A stretch of DNA of 64,000 nucleotides from Pontibacter arcticus (GCF_003284895.1 NZ_QMDV01000004.1:374501-438500), one strand, 5' to 3'; positions 9,056-18,635 are shown, counted from the stretch's first letter. Notes: generated by a model from the letters alone, not told the origin. A program made the numbers and translations.

Positions 9056-9790
9056 TTACATGAACTGTTGCACTTTCAGCAGATCTTCGGGTGTATCGAT
9101 GCCAATCGTTTCAAACGCGGTTACGGCCGTAGCGATCCGGAAACCGTTCTCAAGCCAGCGCAGTTGCTCCAACGATTCGGCCAGTTCGAGTGCAGAGGGC
9201 GGCAGTTGCGTTATCTGCTCCAGAATATCGGCGCGGTAGCCATAAATGCCGATGTGCTTGTAATACGTGTGTTGCTTGTGCCAGATATCGGCAGGTACGT
9301 TGCGGCAGTAGGGTATAGCCTGCCGGCTAAAGTATAAAGCTTCGCCATTCTGGTTAATCACTACTTTAGGCGCATTCACATTAAAAAGGTCTTCTTCCTG
9401 CGTGATCTTTTTAATGAGCGTGGCCAGCTGCGTAGCCGGGTTCTGAAAGCAGGAAGCTACCAGATCGATCTGTTCCGGTTTTATAAAAGGTTCGTCGCCT
9501 TGTATGTTGATGATGTATTCGAAAGGCTTGTCGTAGCGCTGGTAGGCTTCAAAACAGCGGTCGGTGCCACTCTGGTGATGCTCGCCTGTCAGTATAGCTT
9601 TGCCGCCAAATGCTTCCACATGTTCCAGTATACTCGCATCATCTGTGGCAACCAGCACAGCTGTTAAACCCGACTTGGTAGCCTGTTCATATACCCGCTG
9701 GATCATACTTTTGCCGTTGATAAGGGTAAGCGGTTTTCCGGGGAAACGGGTGCTGGCGTAGCGGGCCGGTATAATGCCAAGTATATCCAT
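9056..9790 (-). CDS. kdsB: 3-deoxy-manno-octulosonate cytidylyltransferase
   Basis: CMP-Kdo synthetase: activates Kdo with CTP for lipid A core assembly in the cytosol. The N-terminal nucleotide-binding loop PARYASTRFPGKPL at about residues 8-21 and the NIQGDEPFI motif are characteristic, as is the C-terminal GIDTPEDL. The length of 244 is standard and the ATG at 9790 is the first possible start. Its presence implies a lipopolysaccharide-type outer membrane. Confidence 0.97.
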   Translation of the reverse strand: MDILGIIPARYASTRFPGKPLTLINGKSMIQRVYEQATKSGLTAVLVATDDASILEHVEAFGGKAILTGEHHQSGTDRCFEAYQRYDKPFEYIINIQGDEPFIKPEQIDLVASCFQNPATQLATLIKKITQEEDLFNVNAPKVVINQNGEALYFSRQAIPYCRNVPADIWHKQHTYYKHIGIYGYRADILEQITQLPPSALELAESLEQLRWLENGFRIATAVTAFETIGIDTPEDLLKVQQFM

Positions 9791-9865
9791 GGTTGTGCTG
9801 TATGATTTTGGTGCAAGTTACAGAAGCGTGCCTTTTATACTAGCGCTATTTCACTTTTTTGCAGG

Positions 9866-10216
9866 CTACAACTTTTCGAGCTTCACAATTTTAACGCTGT
9901 TCATGTTAGTGTTGGCAAATCCGCAGAAAACCGAAGTAGACTTCCGGTAGTTGATAATAGTGGCCTGCACCAAAGTCGGGTCCTGTGTTTTGTAGCTGTT
10001 CGGGATGTCGTTTTCGTTTGTAGGTTTATACTTTGATGTCCCCACATTTAAAATATAACCGCAGCCATCTGCCGCATAGTCCCCGGTCCATTGCAGGGAA
10101 GCCTGTATCGTTTCTGTTTTAGCAACCGGATCAACCGTAGTTTCGTCATCGGTATCGCAGGCAAGCAACCCGAAAAGCAGTAGAAAGGAGAAAGCGTTGT
10201 TACGTAGTTTTTTCAT
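9866..10216 (-). CDS. Small putative lipoprotein, paralogue of 10322-10705
   Basis: N-terminus MKKLRNN plus a short hydrophobic run ending LLACDTDD is a lipobox, so it is probably lipidated and exported. The mature part contains WTGDYAADGCGYIL, YKPTNE and a second Cys near FCGFAN; the same spacing occurs in the next gene, so the two form a tandem duplicate with a probable disulphide. Function unknown. The two genes share about 35-40 percent identity by eye across the C-terminal 75 residues. Confidence 0.75.
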   Translation of the reverse strand: MKKLRNNAFSFLLLFGLLACDTDDETTVDPVAKTETIQASLQWTGDYAADGCGYILNVGTSKYKPTNENDIPNSYKTQDPTLVQATIINYRKSTSVFCGFANTNMNSVKIVKLEKL

Positions 10217-10321
10217 AAAAGAAGTCTAGCAAATCAGTTGCCAACAAGAGCATCTACAAAAGAAAAAGGTTGCAAGCCTCTTAAACAAAAGCCTGCAACC
10301 CATTACAAAGTATAAAATGCG

Positions 10322-10705
10322 CTAGTTTTTTGTGATAGACACAATCCGGATGCCATCCATGGCTTTGCTATCCGGCGACAGGCCGCAACGGCGGTCGATC
10401 TGCTCGTTCAGGCGCACAAATTCCACTTCTACCGGCATCGAGCCTTCTACTTTAAAAGCAGCATCAATGGTATCTTCGTTTTCCGGTTTGTAGGTTTTAC
10501 CGTCTATCTCTAAAGTAAAGCCGCAACCATCAGACATGTATTCTCCAGCCCATGTAAGTGTGCCGGTGGCTTTTTCAGTTCCTTCTGTTGAAGAAGTACT
10601 GCCGGTTGTATCGTCCTTTTTCTGCTGCATAGCGCCTTCTTGGCAAGCGGTGGTTACAAGCGCCAGACCAAGTATGGCTGGTAAAAACAGTTTTGTGAAT
10701 TTCAT
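10322..10705 (-). CDS. Small putative lipoprotein, 127 aa
   Basis: Signal with lipobox (ALVTTACQEG), then a Thr/Ser/Lys/Glu-rich linker, then a domain with WAGEYMSDGCGFTLEI, YKPENEDTI and RRCGLS. It is a paralogue of the downstream gene at 9866-10216 and conserves two cysteines and the Y-K-P core. Probably exported and anchored in the outer membrane. I know no function for this family. Confidence 0.75.
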   Translation of the reverse strand: MKFTKLFLPAILGLALVTTACQEGAMQQKKDDTTGSTSSTEGTEKATGTLTWAGEYMSDGCGFTLEIDGKTYKPENEDTIDAAFKVEGSMPVEVEFVRLNEQIDRRCGLSPDSKAMDGIRIVSITKN

Positions 10706-10772
10706 AGGTTAGGTTTGTTTTTTGAGTCAATACGATAGCAAAGGCAAGTATAGCTGAAATTGTTGCCGGAAT

Positions 10773-12143
10773 TCAGCTAACTCTTTTTATGATAAGGGCG
10801 AAGGTACTTTGGTCGATCACTTCGATGGTTTCACCGGCTTCGATATACCCTTCGCGGGCCTGCGCATCATACAAAGTATCATCTATCAACACACGACCGC
10901 TAGGCGCCATGCGGGTATGGGCAACTCCGGTTCTGCCGATCAGTTGGTATTGCGCCTCAGCAGCGCGGTAGCCCTCGCTGCTTTGCTGGGTATTGGTGAG
11001 CACAATGCGCTGCATGGCTTTGCTATTCGAGAGTCTGTTCCAGGTCAGTGCGATCAGTACCGCGGCCCCCACCATGCCTACTAGCACCGCTACAAGACTT
11101 TGTTTCAGGTCACTGGCAGGCACAAACGTAAAGTCGAAATTCTGGTTGTTCACCATCACCAGCACCAGCGATGCAAAGACCAGTATAATGCCGCTGATGC
11201 CTGTTACGCCAAACCCCGGAATCACAAAAACCTCCACGCAAATCAGGATAAGCCCCACCACAAAGAGCAGGATTTCCCAGTTTTCGGCAAGGCCATTCAG
11301 GTAATACGGTACTAAGTATAAAACACCGGCCACAGTCGCCGCAAGCAACGGAAAGCCAATGCCCGGCGATTGCAGCTCGAAGTATAACCCACCGATGATC
11401 AGCAACAGTAAAATACCACTTATAACAGGGTTCAGGAAAAATGAAATGATCTTATCTGTTGTACTGAGCTCGAAATTTATGACCTCGGCATCTGCCAGGT
11501 TCAGCCTGGACAGTACGCCTTTCACATCAGTGGCAGTGCCTTCGCAGAAGCCCTGTTTTATGGCCTCAGCAGTGGTAAGCGTTAACACCTGTCCGGCAGA
11601 AATTGTGCTGTCTACGTTGGCATCTACCATGGCTTCGGCAAGTTGTGGGTTGCGGCCGTTGGCCTCAGCGGTAGAGCGCATAATAGAGCGCATGTAACTC
11701 TGGTATTTTCCGGGGGCAGCCTGCCCATCGGCACCCACCACCGTGGCCGCACCGATATTTCCGCCGGGAGCCATGTAAATGCTGTCGCAGGCAAGCGAAA
11801 TAAGCGCACCCGCCGAAGCAGCATTTTTGTTGATGAACACATACACCGGCTTCGGATATTCCAGAATGCGTTTCCGGATCTGGTCGGCATCTGTCAGGGC
11901 GCCGCCAAACGTATCGAGCACCAGCAACACGTGGTCGGCTTTGGCGTTAGTTGCTTCAGTAAGGGCAAGTTCGGTGTAGCGGTTGGTACGCGGGTCTATT
12001 TCAGCGTTGATCTCAAATACAAATACTTTGGGCTTGGTGGTTTGGGCCATACTTACCAAAGGGAACAATAGCAGGCAAAACAGGAAGTATAAAAAATAAG
12101 GATGCCGGTGCTTTGCAGGAGATTTCATAAATTGGAGCTTCAC
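10773..12143 (-). CDS. NfeD-like membrane-bound ClpP-class serine protease, 456 aa
   Basis: Membrane protease of the nodulation-efficiency-D family. The N-terminus is a signal or first membrane helix ending SMAQ (about residues 15-34), followed by a ClpP/SppA-like domain with the nucleophile in NAASAGALIS (S110) and the downstream GGNIGAATVVG. Four to five membrane helices follow at about 232-370, and the NfeD OB-fold ends the protein (GRTGVAHTRMAPSGRV). Long forms like this are thought to act in membrane protein quality control. An alternative start is Met6 (12128). The 5' end overlaps the divergent gene at 12102, so one of the two starts is over-called. Confidence 0.9.
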   Translation of the reverse strand: MKLQFMKSPAKHRHPYFLYFLFCLLLFPLVSMAQTTKPKVFVFEINAEIDPRTNRYTELALTEATNAKADHVLLVLDTFGGALTDADQIRKRILEYPKPVYVFINKNAASAGALISLACDSIYMAPGGNIGAATVVGADGQAAPGKYQSYMRSIMRSTAEANGRNPQLAEAMVDANVDSTISAGQVLTLTTAEAIKQGFCEGTATDVKGVLSRLNLADAEVINFELSTTDKIISFFLNPVISGILLLLIIGGLYFELQSPGIGFPLLAATVAGVLYLVPYYLNGLAENWEILLFVVGLILICVEVFVIPGFGVTGISGIILVFASLVLVMVNNQNFDFTFVPASDLKQSLVAVLVGMVGAAVLIALTWNRLSNSKAMQRIVLTNTQQSSEGYRAAEAQYQLIGRTGVAHTRMAPSGRVLIDDTLYDAQAREGYIEAGETIEVIDQSTFALIIKRVS

Positions 12144-12986
12144 AAACCTAAGATAACAAAAAAAGCCAAGCTTATACTTTCCTTATTATACTTATTCGAT
12201 TTTAAAGCTCCCGTCTGGCGCATGGCCCTGGATACGGAAGGCAACCGTCTCGCGCTCGAGATCCGGGACGGCGACGTGCTGCTGGCTCATTTTTATACCT
12301 TAGATCTGGCCCATTTTACGTTAACCCAACTGAACACCCCCGAAGAACCTGCCTGGTGGCTTGGCCTGGAAGATGCGCACCAGGGCATGGTTTTGTTGCA
12401 TGGCTACGGCGACCGTAAACTGGGTCAGCATAAAAGTATAACTGCGCTTGATGCCGCTAAAAACCAGATTAGCTGGCAGCAACCAGCCAAAGCCTTTTAT
12501 GGCATTTCCAAAGCAGGCATCGTGCTCTATGACCCTGAGCAGCCCGAAGCCGGTTTTGAAATTGCAGAAACCTCCTCAGGTAAAATCATACAGACCGGCC
12601 TGGCACAGCAACAGGCCCTGCAACTGGTAGAACAACATACACTACAGCGGTTTAAGCAGCACATTACCCCCGATTTATACTTGCAGGGGGAACCTTACTT
12701 TGAACAGGTACAGGCTTTTCTGGAGCAGCAACTGGGAGTTACGGCCATAGCAGGTATGGAGTATGCCGAAACCGATCATGCGATCATTATCAGCTATTAT
12801 ACTTCGTCGGGTAAAGAAACATGGCAGAATAATCTGGCCGCCTGGACTCTGGCAGGAGAATTGCTATTGCAGATCGAGCTTGCTACCGGATTAAGTGGCA
12901 TAGGTTCAGATACTTTTTTTATCTTTGAGGGCAGGTTATACTTTATCAAAGAAAAAGTAAGTTTGCATGTTTACGATTTGATTTAA
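12102..12986 (+). CDS. DUF4905-like hypothetical protein, start uncertain
   Basis: Cytosolic protein of about 255-294 residues with beta-rich, propeller-like text (FDFKAPVWRMALD, GDVLLAHFYTLDLAHFTLTQL). It resembles the DUF4905 family of Cytophagales, for which no function is established. The longest frame starts at 12102 inside the divergent protease gene. The conserved block seems to begin around FDFKAPVW, so a start at TTG 12132 or a non-ATG codon nearby is possible; ATG 12222 would cut this block. The coding frame itself is solid. Confidence 0.75.
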   Translation: MPVLCRRFHKLELHKPKITKKAKLILSLLYLFDFKAPVWRMALDTEGNRLALEIRDGDVLLAHFYTLDLAHFTLTQLNTPEEPAWWLGLEDAHQGMVLLHGYGDRKLGQHKSITALDAAKNQISWQQPAKAFYGISKAGIVLYDPEQPEAGFEIAETSSGKIIQTGLAQQQALQLVEQHTLQRFKQHITPDLYLQGEPYFEQVQAFLEQQLGVTAIAGMEYAETDHAIIISYYTSSGKETWQNNLAAWTLAGELLLQIELATGLSGIGSDTFFIFEGRLYFIKEKVSLHVYDLI

Positions 12987-13002
12987 CAGATTATTATTAG
13001 CT

Positions 13003-13950
13003 ATGATACGAGTTTTAGTTACTGCCTTGTTGGTAGCACCTTTCCTTACTTTTACAGCCATGGCGGCAGGTTTTACGGCGCTCCCCGACTCGGTGGGCAT
13101 AGAGCGTAAAAACGGGAAAGTATTTGTGCAGCATAAAGTAGAGCCCAAAGAAACGCTGTATGCTCTATCACGAAAGTATAATGTGCCGGTAGCTAAGATC
13201 GTTGAGTCCAACCCAAGCGTACAAAACAGCATTAATGTAGGCCAGATCGTGCTTATTCCGCGCAAAACGCCGGCCGCCAGCCCGGCTACAACAGCTGCCA
13301 AAACACCGGCAGCCAATACGACAGTAGCCACTGCCAGCAACCGCACGTTTACCGTGAATGATAACGGCGATAAACTACACACGGTAGCGGCCAAGCAGAC
13401 TTTGTTTTCGCTCTCAAAAATGTATAACGTGTCGGTGGATGATATCAAACGCTGGAACAATATTACAGACAACAGCATTAACGTGGGTGCTTCCATTATT
13501 GTAGGAAAAGGTGCTTCGAAGCCAACCAAAAACCCGGTTTACGTGCCGGAGAGCGACGAGGAAATGACCAAGCCTAAAACAGTGGAGCCACTGGCAACCC
13601 CGGTTAAATCTGAGCCTGCCAGAACAGAGCCAGCTGCTACTACTTCTGAGCGCGTGGAAAACAGTGAGGCAGATGAATCGGGCGTAAAGAAAACGATTGA
13701 AACCGGTATGGCCGAATCCATCGACCCGAAAGCTGACTCAAACAAATACTTAGCTTTGCACCGCACCGCTCCGGTGGGCACCATTATGCAGGTAAAAAAC
13801 CTGAACAACGGCCAGGTGGTTTATGTGCGCGTCATCGGCAAATTACAGGATAGCAACAACGATCTGATTGTGCGTGTATCCAAGAAAGCTTACCAGAAAC
13901 TGAATGCTTCCGATGCCAGGTTTAAAGTAGAAGTTTCGTACATGCCGTAA
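13003..13950 (+). CDS. Secreted LysM protein with C-terminal double-psi beta-barrel-like domain, 315 aa
   Basis: Exported cell-wall-associated protein. Signal peptide MIRVLVTALLVAPFLTFTAMA; LysM repeat 1 at about 42-88 (HKVEPKETLYALSRKY, INVGQIVLIP) and LysM repeat 2 at about 125-168 (HTVAAKQTLFSLSKMY, INVGASIIV), each of the peptidoglycan-binding type. A Pro/Ala/Glu/Thr-rich linker follows, and residues about 250-313 (VGTIMQVKNLNNGQVV, VRVIGKLQDSNND) look like an RlpA-type double-psi barrel. It lies 16 bases after the DUF4905-like gene and ends at a terminator. Confidence 0.85.
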   Translation: MIRVLVTALLVAPFLTFTAMAAGFTALPDSVGIERKNGKVFVQHKVEPKETLYALSRKYNVPVAKIVESNPSVQNSINVGQIVLIPRKTPAASPATTAAKTPAANTTVATASNRTFTVNDNGDKLHTVAAKQTLFSLSKMYNVSVDDIKRWNNITDNSINVGASIIVGKGASKPTKNPVYVPESDEEMTKPKTVEPLATPVKSEPARTEPAATTSERVENSEADESGVKKTIETGMAESIDPKADSNKYLALHRTAPVGTIMQVKNLNNGQVVYVRVIGKLQDSNNDLIVRVSKKAYQKLNASDARFKVEVSYMP

Positions 13951-13976
13951 GTTGGTGTAGCAAGTATAGATTTTAC

Positions 13977-14007
13977 AAAAGACCTGAGCCAAAACTCGGG
14001 TCTTTTG
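13977..14007 (+). terminator. Intrinsic terminator after LysM gene
   Basis: Stem AAAAGACCTGAG/CTCGGGTCTTTT with one G-T pair and loop CCAAAA. Confidence 0.75.
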
Positions 14008-14067
14008 CGTTAGAAGCCCAATTATCCAAGCAGGTATATTTTATACTTTAGAAACAATTTATACTTT

Positions 14068-14844
14068 ATGAAACAAGACCTGGCCGCTATCAAAATTCTG
14101 CTCGATGAGAAAGTGGCGAAGTATAACCAACCCGCTTTTATTCCAAACGACCCGGTTTCGATTCCGCATTTGTTTACGCAGAAGCAGGACATCGAACTGA
14201 GCGGTTTTTTTGCAGCCATACTTGCCTGGGGCCAACGCAAAACCATCATCAACAACTGCATTAAACTAATGGATTTGATGGATAATGCACCGCACCAGTT
14301 TATATTGCAGCACGAAGAGCAGGACCTGAAACGTTTCTTGGGTTTTAAGCACCGCACTTTTAACGATACCGATCTCTTGTACCTGATCCATTTTTTCAGG
14401 TGGTATTACAGCCAGCACAATAGCCTCGAAACTGCATTTACAGGCGAGCAAACCCAGATCCGAACACAAGAAGAGCGGCTGGAGCATTTTCATAACCTGG
14501 TTTTTAGTTTGGAAGATGCGCCCCACCGCACCAAAAAGCATATCGCTACGCCAGCCCGCAAATCGGCCTGCAAGCGCCTGAACATGTACCTGCGCTGGAT
14601 GGTCCGGAACGATAGCAACGGCGTGGATTTTGGTATCTGGCAACATATGCAACCTGCTGATTTGGTATGCCCTTGTGATGTGCACGTAGAGCGCGTTGCC
14701 CGCCGCCTTGGCCTGATAACACGCACCGGTATGAACTGGCAAACCGCCGAAGAGCTAACCGACCACCTCCGCACTTTCGACCCAACAGACCCAGTAAAGT
14801 ATGATTATGCGCTCTTTGGGATGGGCGTAGAGGAAAAGTTTTAA
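14068..14844 (+). CDS. TIGR02757 family protein, 258 aa
   Basis: Cytosolic protein of the TIGR02757 family, common in Bacteroidota and without a known reaction. Features seen: FFAAILAWGQRKTI, the RKSACKRLNMYLRWMVR block and a C-terminal DVHVERVARRLGL followed by KYDYALFGMGV. The helical content and the R-K-S-A-C-K-R-L-N segment recall helix-hairpin-helix DNA glycosylases, but I would not assign that activity. The stop overlaps the convergent PaiB-like gene by four bases. Two direct TTTATACTTTA copies sit immediately upstream. Confidence 0.85.
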   Translation: MKQDLAAIKILLDEKVAKYNQPAFIPNDPVSIPHLFTQKQDIELSGFFAAILAWGQRKTIINNCIKLMDLMDNAPHQFILQHEEQDLKRFLGFKHRTFNDTDLLYLIHFFRWYYSQHNSLETAFTGEQTQIRTQEERLEHFHNLVFSLEDAPHRTKKHIATPARKSACKRLNMYLRWMVRNDSNGVDFGIWQHMQPADLVCPCDVHVERVARRLGLITRTGMNWQTAEELTDHLRTFDPTDPVKYDYALFGMGVEEKF

Positions 14845-15464
14845 ACTTTCTTCTTCAGCATTTCTTTTTTCATATACAGGCCAAGTTCTTTCTCCGTAGT
14901 ACTGTCGCTGCTTTCCAAGGCTGCAACAATACTGGCCTGTTCTGCTGCGGTTTTATTCTGGCTCAGTTTCTTTTTGCCCTGTAAATCTGCGACCTCAATT
15001 TCAAAAGCTACAATACCTTTGATCATGTTCAGTTTATAGTCGTCGGGCAGTTTATTCCACTGGGCTTTATAGGCAGCTTCGTACGTTTCGATTGTAGTTT
15101 CCAGTACCTCAAATGCCTTTGTTGTATCCAGGAGAAGTGTTCCGTTTCCGTAGGCATGTACGGCGATGTAGTTCCAGGTTGGTACGTTCAGTTGCTTGTC
15201 GTAATGTTTTGGGGAGATGTAGGCGTGCGGTTCACTGAAAATAACTAATACCTGATTGGCTGTCAGTTCCTGCCACTGTGGGTTTGCCTTCGCGAAATGT
15301 GAAGTAAGTATGATTTTATCTTCCCTTTTACTGATAATAAAAGGCAGGTGCGTGGCAGTCTGGTAGTTGTCTTTTACGGTAATAATAGTGGCGAAACTAT
15401 ACTTCTGCATAAAAGTTATAATCTCTTCCTGATCTGTGGTGCGGTTAAGTTTAGGAATATACAT
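14841..15464 (-). CDS. FMN-binding negative transcriptional regulator family (PaiB-like), 207 aa
   Basis: Member of the PaiB/FMN-binding split-barrel family. It opens MYIPKLNRTTDQEEI and contains HLPFIIS, the substrate-like SEPHAYISPKHY, VPTWNYIAVHAYG and MIKGIVAFEIEV, all characteristic of the family. Members bind FMN; despite the regulator name, DNA binding is not obvious. Length 207 is normal. It is 15 bases downstream of a YhcH-family gene and probably transcribed with it. Confidence 0.9.
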   Translation of the reverse strand: MYIPKLNRTTDQEEIITFMQKYSFATIITVKDNYQTATHLPFIISKREDKIILTSHFAKANPQWQELTANQVLVIFSEPHAYISPKHYDKQLNVPTWNYIAVHAYGNGTLLLDTTKAFEVLETTIETYEAAYKAQWNKLPDDYKLNMIKGIVAFEIEVADLQGKKKLSQNKTAAEQASIVAALESSDSTTEKELGLYMKKEMLKKKV

Positions 15465-15479
15465 CAGGTTTATGCTTGT

Positions 15480-15935
15480 TTATACTTCCACCGCAATTTT
15501 CAGCACTACTTTCCGGACTACATTTTCGCCGGTTACCATGGCAGCGTGCGCATCATCAGGGTAAAAAATGGTGAAAGAGCCAGCTGGTACATCAAACCAG
15601 TTGTCCGTTTTATCCGGAAAAAAGGCGGCTTCGCGGATCTCGTTATAAGGGTCGTTTGGCTCAGAACAAAGCGCCAGGTCTTTCCAGCCCATGTGGTCGG
15701 TGCCGGAAATAATGTATTGTATATCAATGTACTTGCGGTGTACTTCCAGTTTATAAGCGTCTTTGGTTACGCCGGCCGCTTCAGAAATAATAGCAAAAAG
15801 CTGCTTCTCCTGAATTTCGTGTACGCCTGCTTCAATGGTTGCTAAATCTGTATTTTTCAGGTAATCAAATGCTTTTCCGAAAAGCGGGTGCAGGCAGTTA
15901 TAGCGGTCGGCGTTGGCAAGTTTATCTAAGATCAT
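15480..15935 (-). CDS. YhcH/YjgK/YiaL (DUF386) family protein, 151 aa
   Basis: Small cupin-like protein of the family that includes sialic-acid and sugar catabolism accessory proteins. Seen: the start MILDKLANADRY, the ring of conserved residues in HRKYIDIQYIISG, GWKDL and FYPDDAHAAMV near the end, likely metal ligands (His, Asp, His). Usual length. No sugar-catabolic neighbours are present, so the substrate is open. Confidence 0.9.
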   Translation of the reverse strand: MILDKLANADRYNCLHPLFGKAFDYLKNTDLATIEAGVHEIQEKQLFAIISEAAGVTKDAYKLEVHRKYIDIQYIISGTDHMGWKDLALCSEPNDPYNEIREAAFFPDKTDNWFDVPAGSFTIFYPDDAHAAMVTGENVVRKVVLKIAVEV

Positions 15936-16173
15936 TATTTTGAAGTAAGAGGGAGGAAGTACGAATTTAGAGGTATGAATTACAAACTAAATTTTACGGT
16001 TTGACAAAGTATAAATCCTTAAGAAGTTAATCTGAAATCTAACAAATAAACGCATAACTTAATATTCTTATTTCGTACATCTTTCAGCTTACTTCGTGTC
16101 TTTCAATTCGAACTAAACCACAGGTTTTACTTGTTATAAAATGCTAAATTTGCTTTAAAATAAGAGATAACAA

Positions 16174-18579
16174 TTGACATATCCAGAAAACTTTGAAATT
16201 AAAATAGGGTTTACGCAGGTACGCGAAATGCTTTCGGAGCTTTGCCTGAGCGCACTGGGCCGACACCATGTAAACCGCATGAAATTTCTGAACCGCCACG
16301 ACCTGGTGCAGCGGCTCTTACAACAAACCGACGAGTTCCGGCAACTGCTGGAATCAGACGCCGAAATTCCGCTTCAACATTATTTCGATGTAACAACTTA
16401 CCTCGATCGTGCTGCCATTCCGGGTACTTACCTGGATGTTGTTCAGTTTTCCGAAATCAAGATGTCGTTGCGTACCATCCGCGATTCGCAGCGTTTTATT
16501 TCGCAGTCGGAGGAGGGCAAGTATGAAGCCTTGAAAGCGTTAGGCGCAGACATAAACGTAGAACGAAACCTGATCGCGGCGCTGGATAAAGTAGTAGACG
16601 ATGCCGGTGCCGTGCGCGAAGATGCCACACCCGAACTGCAACGCTACAAACGCGACCTGATCGGGCAGCAATCCATACTTCGGAAGCAGATAAACTCCAT
16701 ACTTCGGCACGCTAAAAACGAAGGCTGGACACCTTCTGATGCGGAGCCGACGATACGTGGAGGCCGTTTGGTAATTCCGGTTATCACAGAGTATAAGCGC
16801 CGCGTAAAAGGTCTGATCCACGATGAGTCGAATACGGGGCAAACTGTTTACATCGAGCCGGAATCTATTTTCGAACTCAACAACGACATCAAGGACCTGG
16901 AGAACGCGTACCACCGCGAACTTATCCGCATCCTGATCGGGCTTACCAATACGCTCCGTAACCACATACCAGAACTTCGCAAAGCTTACCAATACTTAGG
17001 CTTGCTGGATTTTATACGTGCTAAAGCAGCTTTTGCACGCCGTATAAACGCCACGTTGCCAACCATACACAAATATCCGCATATCCACTGGAAACAGGCG
17101 GTACACCCACTTTTATACTTGTCGCACAGGCAAATGGGCAAACCAACTGTGCCCATGGATCTGGAACTGAACCGCGACCAACGCATCCTGTTGATTTCGG
17201 GGCCAAACGCCGGTGGTAAATCAGTGAGCTTAAAAACAGTAGGCCTGGTGCAGTACATGGTGCAGTGTGGGATGCTGATTTCGGCAGCAGATGGTTCGGA
17301 AACAGGTATTTTTCAGGATGTGTTTATTGATATCGGGGACGAGCAGTCCATCGAAAACGACCTGAGTACCTACAGTTCGCACCTGACCAATATGAAGAAA
17401 TTCGTGACGGTAGCCGATCATAAAAGCCTGGTGCTGATAGATGAGTTTGGTACGGGTACAGAACCTGTGCTGGGTGGTGCCATTGCAGAGGCCGTTCTTC
17501 AGACTTTAAACGACAGCAAAGTATACGGTGTGATTACAACGCACTATACCAACCTGAAAAACTTTGCCGAGCGCACAGCGGGGATTGTAAACGGCGCGAT
17601 GCGTTACGATCATAAAAACCTGGCGCCGCTTTATCAACTCGAAATAGGAAAGCCGGGTTCTTCGTTTGCTATCGAGATTGCACGTAAAATTGGGTTGCCA
17701 AAGCAGATCGTAGATAAAGCCAGTAGTTTGGTTGGTAAAGACAAGATACGCTACGATAGGTTACTCGAAGAACTGGAAACCGAAAAACAGGAACTGGAGC
17801 AGAAAACCCGCGAAGCCGCAGCGCTGGAGCAGAAGCTGAAACGCTCTGTAAAAGAGTATACCGACCTGAAAAACTACCTCGAGGAAAGCAAGCAGGACGT
17901 CATGCGCGAAGCCAAAGGCAAAGCCAAGTTGCTGCTGCGGGATGCTAATCAGAAGATCGAGTCTACGATTTACCAGATCAGGCAGGGGCAGGCAGAAAAA
18001 GAGCAGATCAAGCAGGCGCGCCAGGAACTGGAAACTTTTGCAACCGAAGTGCGCAAGGAAGAACCGCGTCCGTTACACCGCCGCCTGGCAAACAGCGGCC
18101 CTTTAAAAGCAGGCGATCATGTTTCGCTCATCGGGCAGGACTCTATCGGGCAACTGGTAAGTATAAAAGGCAAAAATGCCGAGGTGCTATTTGGCGGCCT
18201 GAAAACTTTTGTGAAGTTGGATAACCTGGAGCGTGTGGAAGTAGAAGCTGCCAACAGGAAGAAGAAAGAAGATGCCAAAGCCAAAGCAGCCGAAGGTTAT
18301 ACACGCGGCATGAATATCACGCAGCGCATGGCCGATTTTGGCAGTACCCTCGATATCAGGGGAGAGTATGCCGAAGAAGCCCTGACCAAACTGATGAACT
18401 TTACCGACGAAGCCATCATGTTGGGCATGCCGGAGATCAAGATCATTCACGGGCGTGGCAACGGTATCTTGCGCCAGATTGTGCGCGACTACCTATACTC
18501 GGTGCGCGAAGTAGCCAGCCTGGGCAGCGAAGCCGAAGAACGCGGCGGAGATGGAGCAACGCTTGCAGTGCTGAAGTAA
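16174..18579 (+). CDS. mutS2: MutS2-family endonuclease/ribosome collision factor
   Basis: MutS-like ATPase with a C-terminal Smr nuclease domain. MutS2 suppresses recombination and, in Bacillus, splits collided ribosomes. Order: core/lever domains 1-330, Walker A SGPNAGGKSV at about 342-351, Walker B VLIDEFGTGTEP at about 419-430, a long charged coiled coil at about 520-625, and Smr at about 725-801 (LDIRGEYAEEAL, IIHGRGNGILRQIV). The mismatch-binding domain of MutS is absent, as expected. The start is TTG 16174: an upstream in-frame ATG at 16141 runs into a stop. Length 801 fits the family. Confidence 0.96.
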   Translation: MTYPENFEIKIGFTQVREMLSELCLSALGRHHVNRMKFLNRHDLVQRLLQQTDEFRQLLESDAEIPLQHYFDVTTYLDRAAIPGTYLDVVQFSEIKMSLRTIRDSQRFISQSEEGKYEALKALGADINVERNLIAALDKVVDDAGAVREDATPELQRYKRDLIGQQSILRKQINSILRHAKNEGWTPSDAEPTIRGGRLVIPVITEYKRRVKGLIHDESNTGQTVYIEPESIFELNNDIKDLENAYHRELIRILIGLTNTLRNHIPELRKAYQYLGLLDFIRAKAAFARRINATLPTIHKYPHIHWKQAVHPLLYLSHRQMGKPTVPMDLELNRDQRILLISGPNAGGKSVSLKTVGLVQYMVQCGMLISAADGSETGIFQDVFIDIGDEQSIENDLSTYSSHLTNMKKFVTVADHKSLVLIDEFGTGTEPVLGGAIAEAVLQTLNDSKVYGVITTHYTNLKNFAERTAGIVNGAMRYDHKNLAPLYQLEIGKPGSSFAIEIARKIGLPKQIVDKASSLVGKDKIRYDRLLEELETEKQELEQKTREAAALEQKLKRSVKEYTDLKNYLEESKQDVMREAKGKAKLLLRDANQKIESTIYQIRQGQAEKEQIKQARQELETFATEVRKEEPRPLHRRLANSGPLKAGDHVSLIGQDSIGQLVSIKGKNAEVLFGGLKTFVKLDNLERVEVEAANRKKKEDAKAKAAEGYTRGMNITQRMADFGSTLDIRGEYAEEALTKLMNFTDEAIMLGMPEIKIIHGRGNGILRQIVRDYLYSVREVASLGSEAEERGGDGATLAVLK

Positions 18580-18597
18580 AGTATAATCATTTATATA

Positions 18598-18635
18598 ACA
18601 GAAAGGCTACCAGTTTTGGTAGCCTTTCTGTTTTA
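18598..18635. terminator. Bidirectional terminator between mutS2 and lipoprotein gene
   Basis: Stem ACAGAAAGGCTACC/GGTAGCCTTTCTGT with loop AGTTTT, between convergent stops at 18579 and 18633. Confidence 0.8.
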
